Source: Purshia tridentata (lineage: Eukaryota; Streptophyta; Magnoliopsida; Rosales; Rosaceae). From it: 64,000 nt of DNA. How positions within the stretch are numbered: position 1 is the stretch's first letter; each line of letters opens with the position of its first letter. The stretch spans positions 1 to 64,000 of the forward strand of contig QANT01005201.1 in the NCBI GenBank assembly GCA_003254885.1, read 5' to 3'. This document shows, one piece after another, positions 25,170 through 36,999 of the stretch. Below the pieces are notes generated by a model. That model ran no database searches, was not told where the DNA came from, and worked only from the letters and a program-made list of their open reading frames with translations. A program made the translations under genes and the position numbers.

Positions 25170-26841
25170 TATATTGATATGGGCTTCCAACACATTCAAT
25201 GGCTGTTGGAATTTTGGAAGTTGAAGAAGCTAATTTGTAGAACTCTAAATTTCAGATATGGGGAATTTCTTTCCTCTTTTCTTTTTATTTATTTTTGTAA
25301 ATTATTGCAATTGACCTCACTATGTCAATCTTCAACATTCCTTTTTGTGGAAATTGTCTTCACCTTCTTAAGTTGTAAGTAACTAAGTACTAGAGTCTTG
25401 TGAATTTTCCCCTATTAATTGTTAACTAGTTTATACCTAATTTCTTTTTGTTTTGTAGCCAAATCAAATGTGTGCCAGCACATATGCTTTGTTTCCCCTT
25501 TCTTGTGTCTTATCACTTCTATGGAAACAAATCACACCAAGTAATGGGCTAATGAAATGCTTGACAATGCATTGACATGTGATTGGAAATATAGAACCAA
25601 TGGGTCCAATTAGAGGGAGATAAGTATCATTAACCAAGAGAGAGAGAGAGAGAGGGGACAATAGTTGTTGCATACATATTTAAGCCAATCTTTTCAAGTC
25701 ATGCTTTCTGTTAAGGTTGGAAGCTATGGCCAACAGAGGGGGCCAAACAAGCCAACCAACCCACCAGGCACCAATTCCAAAAGAGAGGCAAGTAATGTTG
25801 ATTGGAAGTGGCAATGGAAGGGGCCTATTTTGAGAAGAGAGACTGGTGCAGTGGTGCCCTTTGCTGTCCAACAAATGGGACAATGACATGTGCTATGGCC
25901 TGTGGATGAACATAGGAATGTGAAATGTCAAGTGTGAGGGACATTTAGGACCCTGTCACTTCTAGTTCTAGACTTCCATCATTTGCCTGTGGTTGATTCC
26001 TGTACAGTACTACTATGTACTATTTGGTGGGGGCTGGGAGTTTGTTTCTTGTGAAGTGTGAGTGAAATAGTAGTAAATTCTTAAAACACTTTTTGGAGGC
26101 ATAAATGTAAGTGAAATCATTTCAACAATTATACATATAATATCTCCCATTTGGTTTGAAGATCACTCATTTAATTGTAATATGTGAAAATGAGTGCAAA
26201 ATTGATCATAAACCTAAATAGGTTTGAAGATCAATTGATCGCTGTTTTCTCTCAAAATTTATCTTTTGAGGCAGATGTAATGAGTGGAAATTGTAATTAT
26301 TATTTTTTTGTTAAATTGTAGAATCTACTATGGACTTAGCCTAATCCTAATCCTAATCCTTTATCTCACCCACCATCACTACTTGGTTAATCCCAAGGGT
26401 TTTAATTAAATCTGTTCGTTGAAGAGTGATGATGTGAGTATTTTGCTTTGGTAAGTGACAATAGTTTCACTCAATGAAAAAACTGAAAATTAATATGAAA
26501 TTTTCAAAATAGTCCCAAAATAGGTTTAACTGGATCGGCCCAACCTGGTCTGAGTGGCCCAATCTATATGGGCAGGCCTGGACTTGCAATATGTGTCCTA
26601 GCCCAGTGTTGCTCAAGAACTTGACCAATATCTGGTTTTTCAGTTGAGGTATGAATTGAAAAGACCTCAAGGTGATAAGTAATTGAAATGAATTGAACCA
26701 CAACCTAACTTCTAAGCATGCATCACTTGCTCCAATTCACAGGCATGCAAAAGAGTAAGAAATATGGCATGTAAAAGAAAACAAGAAAAATATAATATAA
26801 ACACAAATATTTGAGGCTTTGAAGTTGAAGGGTCCACTTCG
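25170..26841. other. Intergenic region between LOG and the NPH3 gene (convergent)
   Basis: Both neighbours end here, so this stretch holds two 3' UTRs and terminators. I see no gene. A short (ga)n run lies near 25639-25655 and three 'aatcct' units near 26342-26360. Confidence 0.6.
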
Positions 26842-29800
26842 CTAGCTATTCTCATGATCTTGCTGTCCATTTAAGCATGATTTTGGTGCCATCCTATCAG
26901 AGGGCTTTGATGCTTTTGGACTACAAGGCTCCTGTTTTTTCCTAAAACCTAACCTTTTGGGAAGGATGTTCCAACTTCTCTTGGTCTTCACCAGCTTCTG
27001 AAGCTCCTTTTTCATACTTGAACACTCCTTTTGAAGCTCTAAAACTCGTTCCCTCACATCGCGATCAACGCCCAGAGCTTGGTCTTTGGCAGGGTCCATT
27101 TGATGGGGAACATCATTTTTGGTGGGAAGGTCAAGGTTTGCACTGCGATTTTGTGAGTTCTCAAGATTGTCAACAAATAACCAGCCAGAAATAGATGTAC
27201 GGAGTCGAAGCTGTTCAAAGAAGAGGACTTGAACAATTACTCGAAGAGGTAGCCTCTCATTCTGGGCTGCATGGGTGCTGGCTTCCAGTGACAGCTTGTT
27301 GCAGTTCATGAGTCTGCAGAGTTGCTCCCTTTCACAATCTGTAAGCCAAGGATGTGCCTGAGGTTATGAAATATGTAATGTTGTTAGCATGCATGATCAG
27401 GAATAGACACCAAGGTCATAAGAAAACAAGATTCCAATGGTACCTACTGCTTCAGCATTTAGTATCATAATAGTGGTGTCTGAATAAAAATTGGGCATTT
27501 TTGAGAATGTTAATCAAAGTATATATCAGACTTCAGTTACAACTACAAGAATCCATTAATGACCAGACTGAAATCAAGGTTAAACCAAATATCATGAAGA
27601 CAATCCATGAGCACAAGTTTGTCTTACCTTCAAGAAAACATCAATTGCATGATAAATGCCATCATCCAGCGGCCTAGCATAATCAGGGATGACAGCAGCA
27701 AGTGCCTGAAACTTCGGTAGCTTCAAATTGACATCTGGCGCTACCTCGGCAAGATATCCATCCACCAGACTGGCCACCATAGTAATAGGTGTCAGTGGAT
27801 CAGTGCCAGTCATCAATTGCCCCTCTTCAATTATGCAAGGAGAACATGAACCAACTGAAGCCAGGTTTACTGACATGAAATGGTCAAGAATCCTCTGAAT
27901 GCAGTCTATGTCATAAAGAGTCTCCACCGAATAACCCATATTTGGTATGAGAAGATCTACAAGCACAGCTTGGTCCAACTGGACACCCACCTTTTTCTCC
28001 AAATTTTCTCTACATGATGGACTTGCATGTAACATCATAGCAGTTCGTAGCAGCTTAAGTAGAAACTTGGAGGATGTGACTCCTTTCTTATTAGGAACTA
28101 ACCCCACAATTTCTTCAAGTAAAGCCCTTTGGTCTGCCTCAGAAATGGTAGAAATGGTTGCACCTGAGTTTACATGACTTGCGTTGTTAAAGCTCGATTG
28201 CCTATTCATCAAGGGGAGATACTTTCTAGCAAAGGACATGAGAGAAGCAGAGATACTCTCGGGCCTCATGCCTTTCGATTCAACAGCTTGAATCAATCGT
28301 TTATATAGAGGTAAGCTAAGGAAGGATGCATCTTCGTACCACCAATCATCACCGAGAGGTTGTTGCTTAGTTTCATCAGCAGTTATTCCATTCCATAAGA
28401 CAGTGCCTGTTGGGTTCTTCATGTCATTTCCTCCTGATATAGGCCAACTGAATAACTTTGGGTCTGCACAAGCTTTCATAGCCATGGAATCAATGCATCT
28501 TGAAACAATGTGGAGCTCTTCAGCATATGGTTTAACTTCTTCACATGTTTCAAGAGCTACTATGGAGTCTCTCCAAGTGCTGAAGACTTCATTAAGGAAA
28601 TCTTCTGTTTGTGCAATGAGGTTTCCTTGTTCATAATCTTCAGTCATTCGGAGGTATTCTGCTGCACATCTAAGGATGACAACATTCAAAGCAGTTAACT
28701 CTATTTTAACGCCATAGCAAAATTTGGCTGCAAGCTCAAATGCTTTTGCTCCCCCAGGCACACCATGAAGTTGCAAGACACAAACAGATCCTTCCTCAAC
28801 AGAAGACTCTTCGATAAGCTTCTCTAATAGCCCACTTTTAGAAAGCAATGGAAACTGCAGTAGTTGCCAAAACAGGAACTAGGAAATGAGAACATAGCAT
28901 GAAAGCCAATAAGAGTTGAAGTGATATGCAAATTACGAAAAGTGCAGACAGAGAGCATACTAAATAGATGCACCCACGGTCCTACATGCACACACAAACA
29001 CATACACAAACTACAATTTCTTTCAGACTGCAAACATATTCAAACAAAATGTACCTTGTGAAGGTAAAAAGACATTTCCCCAACTTGAATTATAACATCG
29101 CTTGGAAGCCCAGTTGTGCAAAGCCTGATAGAAAAACACAAATCAGATCCATAAAATAAAGCTAAAATCATCGTCTACAGCCATGAACATGACTCAACAG
29201 TAAATTCTCAGAGAATCAAATTATCGCACCAAACCTCATATTCCATGACACAATTCATCTTTGTTTCACACTCCTATGTGGTTGCTAATGGTTTCTATCA
29301 AATGGGTTTATTTTCTGTTTAAGTTCTAAGTAAATAATAAGAAGTTAAGACTCTATAATTTATACACGCTTCTCATGCAGTAGAGGACTTTGACCCAAAA
29401 CATGGCGTCACTAAGACCATAATATTGCTGCAATTTTCTGACCCTGCTCATTTCACACCCCATTACCCACAAAGTTGCCATGGCCTAAAGCCTAAAGGTC
29501 AATGAATATATTGTCAACCTTGTTGCCTAGGCAGGACACCATGGTTATTTAAGCACTTTTTCGTCTAGGCTACGCATATATGCAATCACTTATCAGGCAT
29601 ACACAAGCAAAGGGCCCTACTTGCTTAATACAGTACGCTAAAACTAAAACCAACACAGTCCAGACCAGATTGCTATTAATGCCTGACACATAAAGATACA
29701 TACATACATATCAGTTTTGATGAATTTGAAAAGGTAAACTAAGAAACACCCATCTGAGCAATCTCTAATCGTTTTGTTTGTTGATAAAAATGTAAAGGCC

Positions 29801-29863
29801 TTACCAAGTTTGGCCTTCGCGGTGAAATGCTTCAGACTTAGCGCCCAGCTTCATGCAAGCCAT
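26842..29863 (-). CDS. BTB/POZ domain-containing NPH3-family protein
   Basis: Read on the minus strand: exons 29863-29805, 29124-29055, 28854-27628 and 27357-26842, coding 623 residues. The start MACMKLGAKSEAFHREGQTW precedes a BTB domain (about residues 26-130, with LPSDVIIQVG and FYLHKFPLLSKSG). The NPH3 domain runs from DDWWYEDASFLSLPLYKRLI (about 212) to NERLPLRVIVQVLFFEQLR (about 503) and includes the conserved Tyr region PDYARPLDDGIYHAIDVFLK. A short coiled coil (VLELQKECSSMKKELQKLV) and a basic tail close the protein. Family members act as CUL3 substrate adaptors or as plasma-membrane partners of phototropins and PIN regulators. This one has the exon layout of the wider family but cannot be assigned by eye to NPH3, RPT2 or NPY. 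It appears intact. Confidence 0.95.
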
Positions 29864-30270
29864 GGTTTGTGGTGGTCTTCTAAAATGAGCAAACTCAGAA
29901 TCATAAACTTAATTGAAACATCACCTCAGACAATCACATAAAGACTTGGGTGTGAAAATGTGAGTGAAAGTGAATGTGGCATACATCATTGTGGAAAACG
30001 CTTTCAGAATTCAGAGAGAGAGAGAAGTAGCGAGTCTACAGCAAGAAGTGAAGGAGAGAAGGAAGCGGTTGAACCGTTTCAGTGGCTCCAACTGGAGTTG
30101 CGCTCAGACTCCTCCTTTCATGTCCTATTGTTCTCACTTTCACTCAGGTTTTTGACACGTCAACATGGGCTCAGTAATGTTACCAAAAAGCCCAATACTC
30201 CCCAACTTGGGCTCACGGCAGTGTTACCAAACATACCCATTTGCCACCACGAAGTGGGCTTAATTTCACA
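29864..30270 (-). promoter_or_regulatory. Leader and promoter of the NPH3 gene with four TGGGCY motifs
   Basis: Site II-like motifs occur at 30166-30171, 30189-30194 (as AGCCCA), 30208-30213 and 30255-30260, within 95 bp. A GA-rich run (30014-30027) lies in the likely leader. A 30-bp phrase around 'gggctca...gttaccaaa' is present twice (30167 and 30209), so part of the cluster arose by local duplication. Confidence 0.5.
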
Positions 30271-30344
30271 TAATCATTCATGTTCAAAATGAATTACATA
30301 ACGATTTCATTTTTACGATAAATTATTATGTGTTACCAGAATAC

Positions 30345-30496
30345 GACATGATACGATGATATGGTGTTACCGATCTTATTAAATTGTAACACATGTTAAT
30401 AATTAATTTCTAAAAGCTTAAACCCTTAAAATTATACACGTGCTATAATTTAAGTGAATTAGTCACACGATGTCATCATACCACATGGTATTACGA
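30345..30496. mobile_element. Fold-back MITE-like element
   Basis: The left arm 'gatgatatggtgttac...' and the right arm '...cgatgtcatcataccac' are inverted and imperfectly complementary over about 40 bp. The inner sequence (ttaaattgtaacac and gctataatttaagtgaatt) resembles the element at 4188-4312. No coding region. Confidence 0.4.
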
Positions 30497-33400
30497 TCAG
30501 ATATAATAATTTTTCTATTTTTAGACTATGTGATGCATTATTTTGTAAGACTTATACCTCTAGCTTCAAGATTGTTGTTATTTGTATCATTTCAATGCAA
30601 GTAGATGTCACTTTTTTTAAAGACATAGTATAATTAGGGACGAAGTTTGATCAAGGGTTGTTGCATGAACTATAAGATTTTATTTATAAAATTTCCTAGA
30701 TAAGGTTAACCCTTATACACCCTAGTGTAGCCCTCTACAGTCCATCCTAGCCCACCCTAACCTACCTAAGCCCATTACAGCTCACCCTACATTGATTCTT
30801 ACATGATGTACGTGTGATTCATATTCATCGTACATGCAACATAAAAATCATAGTCATCTTACTCTTTGGTCAAAGAAAACTACCAAGCAAAAGGTTAAGT
30901 CTTATATACAGAATTGAATCACCTTTAGAAGATTGTAGATGAATGTGTAGAATTCAATCCCCTTTACGACATTGTAAGAAGATATAGAGGTGGTCAAGAC
31001 GAAGACCAAAATACCTTCAAACGATAAAAAGGAGGTGTGAATTTGGGGAATATGGGGATGGGGACCCACACCAACCCCACTACTAAACTCCATGGCCTCA
31101 GTACAAATTAAATTAAAGATTAATTATTACAATGAATAAATTAGTTTATAAAAGGTTTCGAAAAGTGTACTTACGTTTTTTATGATGATCATGGGCCTCA
31201 TGGCAAACAATCGAATGAAAGTTAATTAATTAATTAAACTCAGCAATTAAATCAAGTGGCCAGGGCGGGTTAATTGCATGCATGCATATATACATATATG
31301 CGCCGGCATCGGCAGCCCAGGCGGATGCCAACCTGTTCAACGCGTGTGCGATTTTAATGTTGTCGCCAACCATCCATAAATAAACCTCCCAACATTATTC
31401 TAATAAATTTCATATAATATATATTTAAAAGAATCTATATAGTCTTCGTGAGTTTTGAGAGCAGACCACCCACTTTGGGTGCAAAAACCCCAAAAGATGT
31501 GACCGGAGGTGTCAGCCACTCAGCCACTCTAATATTCCCACTATATGTTTTTTAGATATTTGCAACATTAATGTGCTACCAATCCATGCATATTTCTGTG
31601 TGAATTTTTTAAATTAATATATAATTTTAAGAATTATTTTATAATTCGTCCATATTATAATTTAGCAAAAAAATACTATTAGACTAACAATTATTTGATA
31701 TATTTACACACATGTTACATTTTAAAACTAATTAGTAATAATAACTGAGTGGTGAGAAAAAAGTGGAAAAACAATTTCAAATTGAGATAACTTAAGAATC
31801 AATCTCTCCCAAAATAAGTTAAGATTTTTTTTTTTCCATTATTCCATCTATGCATGTTAAAAACAAAAAACGATATTCTTATGAGTAGAAAATATGGCCC
31901 TATGAGGTTATGACATTACTCGTTTAAGGTTCTACGCTTCTAACCATAATTTTGACTTGGACCAACTTTCACGTAGGCTTTTTGTGCATGTATGTGTTTT
32001 TTCAACTTTTCACTTTTTCATTTTAACTTTAAAAAAAAAAAGAAGAGATTTTTACTTTTTCATAATTGTTTGTTTGTTTTTTTTTTTTTCAAGGGTGGAG
32101 AATGGTTTGGCAATTGGCATTGTGTTTGTTTCTGTAGTTGCTTGGTCCATACCCAAAGGACTGTGGGGATCACAACACAATAACAAAACAACGCGGGCGG
32201 GGCCCCGAATTGGTTCCGTGGGGCCCAACGTTATGGAACTGAGACAACGTCATCCATGATAAGCAATTTGACACGTGTAGGAGTATTCAGGCAGAGGCAT
32301 GAACAATGAGGAGGGTCAATGTCCACGCATTGCCTGCTACTGTTGTCTTGTAGCTGTCAAGTTAGCGTGTCCTGCTTGGAAATCTCACTCCCTCAGCTCT
32401 CTACCTCCGGTGAATCCCTTGCTCAGTTTCAGTGACAAGCCGATCATATTTCACCACGTACAAAATAGTCGTGTGCTGTGTAGCACCACCGTAATTAATC
32501 TCATTCAAATCATACTCTCTTCTCTATTATTAACATAATTCTTATTGTGACGCTACATTACTCTAAATTTTTTTGATTGAGAATTAATTAAATCGGTTGA
32601 GGTAATGTAAAATAACTGAATTATATTAGATTGGTAAATTTAGACGGAGTTTATCTATTAGATTTGAACACCTTTAATTGATAACTCGGATGCTTAAAGA
32701 GCATTTTTTCCATTATATTTAACTATAGTGAATAAAACATATAGAAAATGAATATAAGAAGTCGCTGTCAATTCATAAATTTATCCATGTTTTTCTACAT
32801 TGCAACTATCTTAAATGTCGCATAATTTGGTATAAGGTGGTACATGCCACAATTATTAGACAATTAATAGCAACTACCCCTAAAGAAGAAAATAAAGATG
32901 CTATGCATGTATAGTAATAAATATAAATCATGGGTATAAAATAAAATAAAATAAAATATACTAAAAGGGAAATCTCAGACCAACCATGCCTTGTTTATGC
33001 TGGTGGGTTGGCTGTCTAAGGGTTTAAATGCCTCTACTTGGTCGTGCAAGCATTAAGCAATTCAGGGACAAAAACCTACCTAAACTTTATATTTCATACG
33101 TGTCATTCTGTTTTTCTTAGTTTTTGTACGTTTCAAATATAATTTATAATTGTATTTGCACCCAAAAAAAATTTACTAATTCATTTTATATTTTGCTAAA
33201 AATCAATCGCAAAAAAAGAAAAGAAAAGTTTAAGATCTGAATAATTCGAATGATATTGTAATAACAATAACAATGTGGGGGAGGTCCAATGAGCTGTGCT
33301 GCTGTGGCATGGGCTCAACTCCATCAACCCTCAACTATGGTTTTTGTTTATGGTGCCTCCAACTACTATCTTTTCATTTATATATCCCTTTCTTGGTAGG

Positions 33401-33602
33401 TCCCCAACAGAGGCAAGAGCTCATGTTTTTGGTTAGCAAGTCTCCATCCATAGGGTTTGCAACATTGGTCACTATATTGTGGCCCTAGTTTACAACATAA
33501 TGACTACCAAATGGAAAGTTGGAAGTGAAAAAAACATTATGTAATGGAGAATTGTACGTTTTGTTATAATTAGGTCAGTTTTTAGTCTGTGGAACTCACA
33601 AG

Positions 33603-33733
33603 AAAAACTTACATGTACTATGATATTAATGTGGTTTCACAACATGACTAAATATCAAAGTGGGTCTCAAAACATCTCTTCTCGATCTCTTATTGAGATA
33701 CCACATCAATATCACAGGTGCATGTAAGTTTTT
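33603..33733. repeat. Inverted repeat with ~33-bp arms
   Basis: The left arm (33603-33635, beginning aaaaacttacatgtac) and right arm (33700-33733, ending gcatgtaagttttt) are inverted copies with about 85 percent pairing around a 64-bp loop. It could be a small MITE or the template of a hairpin RNA. I see no target-site duplication. Confidence 0.7.
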
Positions 33734-36266
33734 ATCATAAACTATATTACACTTGGAAAACAATAGGCATAAGCTAGTTGCAAAGTAATTCTTTTACTTG
33801 ATATATTTAGAATACAATTGAATTAAATTACAATGGTTGATAGGTAGGTAAAACTTAGCTAGTATAATATATCTAATTATTCCATTTTAATTGACAATCT
33901 AATACACCATAGATCATCCCTCCTAAAAAAAAAAAAAAGAATATGTCGCAAGCTTGGAAGATATTCAGCTAGCTTAGGAGGGTTTTCGCAATTGTTGGAG
34001 GAGCGTGAGATTTTGTTATCTTTAATTTTGAATTAAGAAAATTATGAGAAAACCAAGATGTTACGTTGCACTCTCAGGTCAAGCAATTATGACTAACTTA
34101 CTATTTAGTATATTGAAAATCGCAAAAACCACCTCCTTCTTAGACATATCATAAGAACCTGAAACCCCTCCAATCACATTCTCACGCACTTATGTGTAAA
34201 ACAAACAATATATTTGGTCTCTTTTATCTTTTTTAAATGAGATTTGGGATAAGAAAAGAGAGAATAATAGGCAAACTATATATAAAACCATAGCCGTAAA
34301 TAAAAAGATAAGTACTCTAATACTAGCTATGGCAATGGATTGTGCTTTTGTGTGTTCGTGTTGTTTTTGTATTTTGTTGCGTTCGAGTCGTGTGAAAAAT
34401 GGCTTAATCTAAAAACAACCCATTAAGCTAATAGGTGAAAAATGTCAATACGAACACGACACATAAAATAACAAGTAAACGTGATACAACCCAGTTCACT
34501 TATCTTCACATATTAGATATTGGTTGACTCGTTTCAACTCATCCTACCCATTTCACACATCAATATCCCCGTACTCATTACAAAAAATAAATTTACTTTA
34601 ATTTTTAAACCACAAAAAAATGAATAAATCCAAAAACTACTAAATTATAAAAATCCTCTTATTTTTAATTGGTCTGAGCCAAAAGAGCTTTTTAGTTGAC
34701 ATGAAAACGTTTGGTTGATATGACTAACAGATTCACGTGATTTTAACAAGACATGATAAAGCCTTAACTCGAATATTAAATTTTTCTTGCAAAATTATAT
34801 CGTGTTTAATCTTGCCATATCTATCTAATCCTAGAGCTACAAGGGCGGACAATTATATTTCTTCTTTAGAAGTGACTAATTTCGTATTCATTGTACATTA
34901 ACATTGAATTAAAAGATGGATCTCATTTACGGGCACCAAATCATTGACTCTGGTAAAATATTAATATTGGGAAGAAAAGTGAAACTAAGATCAGAAAGAG
35001 TACTTGTATTCATTTCCATTGAACTCCCAGTGTTCATTCAATATGACCCCAACAAAAGTCATCAAATAAATGACAAATTTATTTGAACGGACAGAGGCCC
35101 CAATCTATTTAAAGTTGATTGAAAAAGTAACACACGTAGACGTGGTGCTTTGTATTGAGATTAATTAGCAATTTGCATGCTTAGCTTCTTTAGCACATGT
35201 AAACGTGAATTTCATATTCATTAAAAATGAGACATATAGAAGGTGAGGAGTATAACTTTTCTTCAAAATAAGATAAAAATGAGGAATTAATAAGAAATTT
35301 TAAAGTCACATATTGATAACATGATACAAATAGTTTAATTAAAAAAGAAATTAATTTTGGTCATTTTCTTAAATGATTAAAAAATAAATAATCTATTACC
35401 AAGAAAATAATAATCAGTTGGGTCATTGACTAAATGTTAGCGCGTGGTTTGCACTGGCCAGACGCCTATTTGCAATTTCAACATTGACCGCGGGTGTAGT
35501 TTAGTTCTTAACCGCAGTTTACGACTTCTTTGCCTTGATTTTAGCGCAGAACTGAAAAGTGAACCCTTAACCCACCCACTCGCGAGATGTTGAATATCTC
35601 GCGGGACACGGAAATCTATAACAGTAGTCTGACTCATTTAATCCAATATAATAAGTCAAAAAAATTAAGCCCTGTTTGATTGTTCAGAATAGAATTAATA
35701 AATTAATAATTTAATTGGTACTACTACTAATAGAATAAGATGAAACAAAATAAATAAAGGATACCTTCCTTAAAGATCTTTGTTGTTTTGCTGGCTTCTG
35801 AAGATACACACAGTTTCTTCAGATCCGAAGAAAAAGGTAGGTAATTAAAAAATCAGATAAAAATTAAAAATATATGTACACATACTAATGTTCCTTAATA
35901 TCATACTTAGTGGTGTTTAATTACAATTTACACGGTCAATAAGACGAGCGTGTTCGTAAAATATATTGCAAAAAATATAAATATTTTTGTTCGTTACAGT
36001 GGCAGTGTTAAGGACGACCAGTGCCTGATATTTGTAGTAAAAGTGAAACTGCGTGTGTTGGGTTTGTTTTGATGTTTATAAATTTATTTTTTTATTGTTG
36101 TTATTAAGCTGAGAGTGTAATTTTGGACTCTTGCATGATCCAAAAGGCTTTTGGTGCTCTGCTCTCTCTCTGCTGTATGCGTGTTTCTATGGCTTTTTAT
36201 CTTCTTCTTCTGTGTTGAGGCTGCGAGTTGCTGCTGTGCTGTTAATTCATGAGTCTTTGAAGCGAA

Positions 36267-36292
36267 GACGACGACGACGACGACGACGACGA
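36267..36292 (+). repeat. (GAC)n trinucleotide repeat in the ARF leader
   Basis: About eight and a half GAC/ACG units. If transcribed it lies in the 5' UTR, between two upstream ORFs, and is a candidate length polymorphism. Confidence 0.9.
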
Positions 36293-36827
36293 TTCTCTGT
36301 TTTCGGTTGGAGAATTTTTCTGCCCTGTTTTTTCGCGCAGAGATAGGAGGAGAGGTCGGAGCTCGAATTTCACACTCACTCTCTCAGCGTAGATCTTGAT
36401 TCTCTGAAAGTAGGCGCGGAGATTGAGCTCTGAGGACTCGGCGGATTGGAATTCAGAACAGAGCAGAGTGTTTTTTTTCTCTCTCAGTTTGAGTCTGAGC
36501 GTTTTTCTTTTGTTTGGTTGAAAGAAAAGTTTTGTGGCTTTGGAGTGGTTCAGTGGAACCATAATTAGGGTTCTGAGGTCGTGAATTCAGTCTTCTGTTG
36601 AATTTGGAAGAAAGGCGGAGCTGGTTTGATTCCGTATTTGTGTTTGGTAGGGTTCATATCGGGTGCAAATTGAGTGGCAAAGCAATTGAAATAAATGGAT
36701 TTGAAGTCAAGGTTTGCTGTTTGGAAAATTAGATAGGGAAAGATTTTTGATTTTGAAGATTTATAGTGAAAAAGTGGCAGAAAGCTTTGTTTTTGGGCTG
36801 TGCTTGGAATCCTATGTGCTTTATAAG

Positions 36828-36940
36828 GTAAGAAATCAATCGAATGCAGTTCATTGATTGTAGTAATAATTTTAATTTTGTTAATAGTTGAATTCTCCGA
36901 GTAACACAGTCTGATTTGGGTAGTTAATGTGGTTTTGCAG
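36828..36940 (+). other. Probable 5' UTR intron of the ARF gene
   Basis: A strong donor (AAG|GTAAGA) and a strong acceptor (GGTTTTGCAG) bracket an AT-rich 113-base segment 60 bases before the start codon. Only the splice-site quality supports it. Confidence 0.6.
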
Positions 36941-36999
36941 CATAATATACAGAGAGCTAGTTTGGATTTGGATTTGGAGTTGGAGTTTGAAGAATTGAT

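Larger units (their letters stand above)
30271..36099. other. Gene-free region between the NPH3 and ARF genes
   Basis: No recognisable protein-coding exon on either strand. It contains two fold-back elements (30345-30496 and 33603-33733), short AT repeats, and a GC-richer patch near 32190-32300. The last kilobase (35400-36100) has scattered CG-rich motifs and may be distal ARF promoter. Confidence 0.55.
36100..36999 (+). promoter_or_regulatory. Long uORF-bearing leader of the ARF gene
   Basis: The transcribed leader probably begins near 36100. It holds upstream ORFs at 36135-36218 (27 codons), 36249-36260 (3 codons) and 36695-36736 (13 codons). A fourth starts at 36814, crosses the leader intron and would end at 36998, one base before the ARF ATG. 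ARF translation in Arabidopsis is known to be held back by uORFs. The transcript start is inferred, not seen. Confidence 0.5.

Noticed and set aside
34320-34560. 'cgaacacgacac'-rich patch resembling dispersed plant repeats
   Set aside because: No ends or coding traces, so the class cannot be stated.
35671-35730. MITE-like end 'gccctgtttgattg'
   Set aside because: No matching inverted end found within the next kilobase.
36242-36562. 106-codon minus-strand frame with a poly-Ser tail, and plus-strand poly-Arg frame
   Set aside because: Both are readings of the GAC repeat in the ARF leader, and the plus-strand frame would need a TTG start.
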